In this document: one piece after another, positions 60,001 to 64,000 of the stretch
How the letters are laid out: each line of letters starts with the position of its first letter
Numbering within the stretch: position 1 is the stretch's first letter
Origin: Phoronis australis
Lineage: Eukaryota; Phoronida; Phoronidae
Length of the DNA stretch: 64,000 nt
Direction: 5' to 3'
NCBI GenBank assembly: GCA_002633005.1
Contig: NMRA01000390.1
Span: 207,544-271,543 of the forward strand
The notes under the pieces: model-generated
What the model saw: only the letters and a program-made list of their open reading frames with translations
What the model was told of the DNA's origin: nothing
Database searches by the model: none
Program-made: the position numbers and the translations under genes

Positions 60001-62816
60001 AAATACCGTATTTTTTAATTTTCAAAAAGTCCAATTTTACTTTGATTTTTTTTCAAAACGCACTAGCAATTTTTTGTTACGCAATATTCTTCTTATCCAT
60101 ACCAAATATATGTGCAAAATCATCTTGATTTTGTGGCATTTTTTGCGTGTGAGTTGTGGCAAGCGCGACCTTCTGTCATTTGGTTATTTTCCATCTAATG
60201 AGTAAAAATGTAGTCCATGTATCAAAAAACCCTGGCATGCGATTGTACTTCTGTCATAAAAATTGACCCACGCGTTGCGGAAGAATAGGCCCGAGAATCT
60301 TTTCACCACCCTGAGATCAGGAACCGAGAAAAACGGCTTTGAAGTTAAGGGGGCATCGATTGCCACTTGAGGTCAATATTCATCGAGAATGCGCGTTAAC
60401 AATTTTTGTTGATGTATTAGAAATAAAGCTGATATTTACTTCATGTTTAGAAAGTATGACACACGTATTTGTTAACAGCATAATTTTTTTTTTTGGGAAC
60501 TTGTGAAGCACAACAGACGACCAAAACAAATATGGCTGTCATGTGGGCAAAGCTTAACGTTGATCTATTGTCTGCTGTGCTGGTCTGCGTGCCGACAACA
60601 CACCATTAAAACCATGTGTTGATTGTTTATGTGACTCATCTAAATTCTCCACTCAGTGTGGTAAAGGACTCTATCATTATATTATGTAGACCTGTTTGTT
60701 AATATTCCAATATTATATATGTAGTTACCATCTCTTCATCAAGCAATATTTGTGTTATATCAAGTCATTGCGCTACTATCTACATAACAATATTGGCAAC
60801 GAGGATAAACAATGACTTTCATCGTAATGGTTCAACATTTTCATGTGCCTGTACCGCCAACATTCTGGCCAAATAGAATCTGGGATAAGAAAATAGCACT
60901 TTCTGCTTAAATAGCGTGGCTTGGGTGAGAGTCTAAAGTTACCAAATTTTTTATCTTGGTTTTTACTATAATCGTCAAATAATATCATGAGTTTTAATAC
61001 AGGGATACATTTGAAACAATGTACTAGAACAATTTTGTTATGTTGAACACTGGGTTATTTCTCTAATTGTTTGAGTTACGGTTGGCAGCAAAAAAAATCT
61101 GCTGAGTTTGTCAGCCTTATCTCTCCCGCAACCAACGGCGTGCATTCCTAGCACAGAAACACGGTTCATCTTGAAAAACTTTCTACTCTGAAGTCATATA
61201 ATATTTATTCATGCCTCGCGCGCGGCGCATCTTGATAGCGCGTGTGGCCATGCGTGCATTCATCACTTCATGCAACACCACCGGGTGGTCAACTTGGGTG
61301 ACCCACGTTGACGTTAGTGTCCTATCGCAAGACACCACACCTTTCGGACTTCTCTTGCACAGGCATGATTTCTGAACAGACTCTTCTAGCTGAGTGCACT
61401 TTCAGATTCGGTTGCCAAGGGAGATTTCTGCGTCTCCATTGATGACTTTGGTAGGACTTGGCATACTCAGCTTGATTTTTTTTGCATACGAACAAACAGG
61501 CTCAGGTTCGGAACAGGAATTCACCATTTCATTACCAACTTCCGCATCGTCATAAAAAGATTTATTCAAAGTTTCACTTCAACAGCTGTTACACCTGGTA
61601 CAGCACTCTCCATTGCCCGGTTGCGCAATGTTGACAGGATTATATTAGGGCTAGCTAGTATCATTGTATAAGCTCCGCCCCACTTGACAGTCAAGCCATA
61701 AGACTTGCTGAAGATGGATCAAATGTAATTAAAAAACAATTTTGGATTTTCAGAATAATTTTATATTTCCGGTATAATGTACATCAAGAATTAAGGATTA
61801 GGTTAACACAAAACAGTAAAAAACAGTCAAAATTATTTTTTTCTGTTTTCGCACACCTCAACTCTGACAATTTGTTATTATTGGGATCATGCATTGTGGG
61901 TCCTCATCGTTAGTATTGGGATTAGGCTCAGTGGGCCCTCGATGTTAGTACTGGGATCAGGCTCAGTGGCCCCTCATTGTTAGTATTGGGATCAGGCCCA
62001 GTGGGCCCTCCTTGTTAGTATTGGGATCAGGCTCAGTGGGCCCTTGATGTTTGTACTGGGATCAGGTTTAGTGGGCCGTCATTGTTAGTACTGGGATCAG
62101 ACTCAGTGGGCCCTCGTTGCCTCGAGTTCAGGGTGAAATTCTGTCTCCATTCCGCACTGAAAAATAATTAAAATCTTTCGTAATTTCCCTCATCAAGCCC
62201 AGAAATTTCCCTCCCATAGTTGAAAAATCCCGACGTACAATCACTTCAGATCGCACAGCCCCTCAAATTGTTGGTGACTGGGGGGATTTTCCCCTCACCC
62301 AAAGAAATTCATGTTAGCTATGCACATGCAACTTTCCCCTCTGTTGAGAGGTCCTGGTGCATTAAGTTGACTTTATTTCAATTAGCAAGCTGGCTGCTCG
62401 GGTGTTGGGACTTATTACTGTAAGACATCATTTATTTTGAAACTGGGTTTGCTGAAGAACCAACCTAAAGAAAAAGAAATAGTTTGGTAATTAAGTTGTC
62501 AATTAGCAATAACCACACCTCGGATAAACGTCATTGGCTGTGGTACCGTGCAAAGCTAAAAAACAACCCGGTGTCCACTGATTTGCTGCATTCTGTACAA
62601 TTATTGTTTTTTTAAAGAAGAACTTTGTATTAATTTACGTTGGTGTTGTTTATGCAACATTATGAAATTGTTGATTTCAGGTTAAAAGCTCTGGAAACGG
62701 AAGCCTATAGCCAGGAGGAAGCAGAGCGGGCCGCTGGAATGGGTTCATACAAGGCTCCAAAGAAGCAGAGATTGGAAACTTTAGTGAGGGATTCGAAGAT
62801 GCAAGAGGATACGTGA
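50865..62816 (+). CDS. ZNF593: ZNF593 (Bud20-like) C2H2 zinc-finger ribosome-biogenesis protein, whole gene model
   Basis: Three exons, 50865-51058, 56010-56072 and 62681-62816, join in frame to 130 residues; the human protein is about 134. It has a basic N-terminus (MGRLRRKKMHKGDKPLKEKY), one C2H2 finger split by intron 1 (F-Y-C-V-S-C, then H-F-R-T-K-P-H, i.e. C-x2-C and H-x5-H), and the family tail YSQEEAERAAGMGSYKAPKK, which matches the A-Y/P-Y-S-Q-E-E-A-E-R-A-A-G-M-G-S-Y block of human ZNF593. The yeast homologue Bud20 is a shuttling pre-60S factor, and the vertebrate protein is nucleolar. Introns of 5 and 6.6 kb are filled with repeats. Confidence 0.93.
51105..52452. mobile_element. fold-back element E, interrupted by D2
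   Basis: 51111-51181 (gggttattgtttacaatccg...actcc, gaatcctc) is inverted at 52378-52450. 51891 to about 52090 (atggtgattccaaaaatgta..., cgacacctgtcagcagg) is inverted at about 52215-52375. Without D2 the two outer parts of the left arm become contiguous and match the uninterrupted right arm, so E was a single palindrome of about 650 bp. Confidence 0.8.
51190..51881. mobile_element. TAGCC-ended DNA element D2 with 9-bp target duplication
   Basis: Starts TAGCCTTGG and ends CTGGCTA, flanked on both sides by CTCGTCAGG (51181-51189, 51882-51890). The interior matches D1 and D3, including a frame reading VLEKMAFYRYSAAK. A 9-bp duplication is typical of Mutator-like elements, but the ends are short and no transposase is present. 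Confidence 0.8.
52871..54108. mobile_element. TAGC-ended DNA element D3 carrying a solo LTR
   Basis: Starts TAGCTTTGGTGCA and ends GCTGGCTA, flanked by gaaaatagt and tgaaatagt (7 of 9 positions equal, a decayed 9-bp duplication). Interior matches D1/D2 up to 53186 and from 53921. The middle is the solo LTR at 53192-53915. Confidence 0.7.
53192..53915 (-). mobile_element. solo LTR with TATA box and heat-shock-element-like motifs
   Basis: 724 bp, ends TGTCA...TGACA, flanked by a perfect 5-bp duplication ACGAC (53187-53191, 53916-53920), as left by an LTR retrotransposon. On the minus strand TATAAATA lies at 53647-53640, with four nGAAnnTTCn-type clusters upstream: near 53661, 53692-53710 (ggttccagaaagttctgg), 53741-53757 (gtctggaatattctaga) and 53784-53799 (ggaactttctagaag). 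No internal coding region or second LTR is present. Confidence 0.8.
54115..56005. other. ZNF593 intron 1 stretch without recognisable features
   Basis: AT-rich unique-looking sequence. No splice-supported exon, inverted end or tandem repeat was seen. Confidence 0.4.
56010..56072 (+). CDS. ZNF593: ZNF593 exon 2
   Basis: 63-nt exon after ttttctcttttttag and before gtttgt. Encodes KYCINETSLNDHFRTKPHKR, the helix of the zinc finger with the two His ligands at H-x5-H spacing. Confidence 0.92.
56756..57072 (-). repeat. CTCF-motif repeat C, inverted copy with tail
   Basis: Minus orientation of the family tail (palindrome cacatatttatatgtg, then gccgtcatctctgtccgtcc and further (gtcc)n), then one monomer with gtgccccctagtggcaattt at about 56966-56985. 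It starts exactly at the family's conserved end and breaks off at an N. Confidence 0.85.
57707..58030 (-). pseudogene. THAP-domain relic in B3
   Basis: Minus-strand frame from 58027 reads C-I-V-P-A-C (C-x4-C), then GTLFFRPHREPKMLRKWLAV, matching the B1 and B2 relics. The C-x2-H part is lost by a small deletion before the H-F-V-D-like end. Confidence 0.6.
58510..58600 (-). repeat. tRNA-derived SINE head
   Basis: On the minus strand an A-box-like TGGTGCAGTGG and B-box-like GAGTTCGACTC are about 35 bases apart, as in a tRNA gene. The acceptor ends do not pair well, so it is a retroposed or decayed copy. Confidence 0.6.
59095..59300. repeat. C/G-homopolymer-rich stretch
   Basis: Runs of C near 59107-59117 and 59281-59290, and G-rich ggggaggggggggca near 59240-59262, flanking caggccccctgcccc. 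Possible G-quadruplex-forming tract. Similar short G-runs occur near 58318. Confidence 0.6.
59300..61865. other. ZNF593 intron 2 stretch without recognisable features
   Basis: AT-rich. No exon, terminal repeat or coding relic could be supported. Confidence 0.4.
61876..62125. repeat. 35-bp minisatellite
   Basis: About seven imperfect copies of a unit like attgggatcaggctcagtgg followed by gccctcgttgttag, ending about 555 bases before ZNF593 exon 3. Confidence 0.9.
62681..62816 (+). CDS. ZNF593: ZNF593 exon 3
   Basis: After ttgttgatttcag. Encodes LKALETEAYSQEEAERAAGM, G-S-Y-K-A-P-K-K and a short variable end, stop TGA at 62814-62816. Confidence 0.94.
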
Positions 62817-62984
62817 GACTGGCTGCTAACTGAATCCTACATAAGTCGATGAATCATAGTGTGCGTTGCCGTTTGTTCATGGATGCGTGCGTGTAGTACT
62901 TTGCCACACTACCCATGGACTGTATTGTCTGAGTAGGTCACCAGAGGATAAAGATATATATAGATTATTACATGGCCAAGTCGA

Positions 62985-63840
62985 TCCCCCGTTATGTAGA
63001 ACCCGAGTGGATTTTGGAGAATTATCGCCTGAGGGGCGTTACGCCCGAGGGTGATAATTCTACAAAATCCACGAGGGCTCTTGATAAGGGGGATAACGAC
63101 TGAGAACATGTAATAATCTATTTATACCACATACTAAATGAGAAACATTGCAATGAATCGGTCTACATTTCTCGACTCGCCTCAGCTTTGCAACTACTTT
63201 CTATGTAAGAGCTCCAGGGTCGGAGGTCGTGACCTTTTAAGCAAAGCCAAGCTATTTTTGTCAAATAATATATTTACTCAAAACCAATTGCAAATTTAAA
63301 CAAAATTGAAATAAAGTGAATCTATAAATTAAGGTTTAGCAACTATTATAGCTTACTACACATTTTATCATGCTTAGCTTCAACTGGGAAAATATCGTCT
63401 GCTAAAGTAGGTTACCACTGTCTAGTAACTGAGCATAATGCTCAAGTCAAAGGATCCCGACGACACGATACCAGCATTCAAACTGGAGATTGGTGATTTA
63501 TTAGTGAGAGAACACGAGAGAAAAATTTAACTGAATTAAAATATCGTTTTTATGGAAATTATGCGGTTTATTTTTCATAGCGTATAAATGTCGGTACAAT
63601 GCCCTTTGCTGAACATGCGATTGTTGCAGGTGCTCATGTAAGTGTTCTATTTTCACGTTTGATGACTTCAGTTGCTGAGTGGTGTAGTGGTAGTTGGCGA
63701 CTCGTAACTCTTGAGGCCCGGGTTCGAAATTGGCCAACCTGCCAAAATGTTATCTCACTAGTGAGATAACTAAATGGGTTATTACACGGTTGTATTTGCC
63801 ATTTGATGCTAATATTGTGGTATAAAGTGTCATATCTGTC
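62985..63840 (+). repeat. composite SINE-like repeat G, copy 2
   Basis: Matches 4486-5092 plus 6411-6570 in order. Includes a tRNA-like head at 63671-63740 with A box TGGTGTAGTGG and B box GGTTCGAAATT, then ccaaaatgttatctc and a tail with attgtggtataaagtgtc. Uninterrupted here, unlike copy 1. Confidence 0.7.
63004..63078. repeat. strong GC-centred hairpin
   Basis: gtggattttggagaattatc pairs with gataattctacaaaatccac around an inner stem ggggcgttacgcccg. It is present in copy 2 of repeat G, while copy 1 has a shorter ctagaaccc/gggttctag hairpin at the same place. Confidence 0.8.
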
Positions 63841-64000
63841 ACTGCTAGTTTGTAACTTTTGAAAAGGCAGTAAAACATCAATTTTTGAACAGCAGTAAAA
63901 CTTGAATAGGTCACATATGCATCAATCAGACTTGTGTGCGTTGTTCTGTAATCATGGCCTTGCAATCTTGAACATAAATGTGAGGAAATCTGGCAGCTTA

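Overview
The window is animal nuclear DNA: AT-rich, with spliceosomal introns, two conserved animal genes, and a dense load of mostly decayed transposons. The repeat types (TTAA-inserting elements carrying THAP domains, CR1-like and RNase H-bearing LINEs, tRNA-like SINE heads, fold-back MITEs, an internally repeated satellite-like element) suggest a non-vertebrate bilaterian, probably marine. The sequence alone does not fix the phylum. A 393-base gap (21388-21780) and single N bases show it is a draft assembly.

Two genes can be assembled exon by exon. CCDC50 (Ymer), a coiled-coil ubiquitin-binding adaptor, lies on the minus strand from the ATG at 32765 to the stop at 263. Eleven coding exons with matching GT/AG sites and phases were found. 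One further exon of length 3n+1 must lie between 2112 and 7783 and was not found. ZNF593 (Bud20-like ribosome-biogenesis zinc finger) lies on the plus strand, 50865-62816, in three exons that join in frame to 130 residues. Between them, at 44448-44645 on the minus strand, is an ORF for a possible small secreted four-cysteine peptide. An exon-like open block with an excellent acceptor lies downstream of it at 43898-44098.

Layout: 1-32.8 kb is CCDC50 with its introns. The introns hold TTAA-flanked THAP elements (5.1-6.4, 8.0-10.1 and 24.2-25.7 kb), arrays of ~150-bp monomers each carrying a CTCF-like motif (15.9-16.2, 18.2-19.2, 22.0-24.2 kb), a 25-bp minisatellite (20.8-21.4 kb), a 63-bp minisatellite (25.7-26.2 kb), LINE pieces and fold-backs. 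32.9-50.8 kb is intergenic: a LINE 3' piece, a THAP relic, a degraded endonuclease/RT LINE (34.7-37.4 kb), a degraded RNase H LINE (37.7-39.5 kb), a CR1/L2-like RT relic (42.6-43.3 kb), the peptide locus, a second fold-back THAP element (45.9-47.2 kb) and three small MITEs. 50.9-62.8 kb is ZNF593. Its introns hold a fold-back element invaded by a TAGCC-ended element, a third TAGCC-ended element invaded by a solo LTR, and a third AGGAGAATGCC element that carries a piece of the CTCF-motif repeat.

The two main genes have no obvious shared pathway. Most of the interest is in the repeats: the regularly spaced CTCF-like motifs, eight THAP-like fragments in 64 kb, fold-back elements with a THAP start in both arms, and a solo LTR with heat-shock-element-like motifs next to a TATA box.
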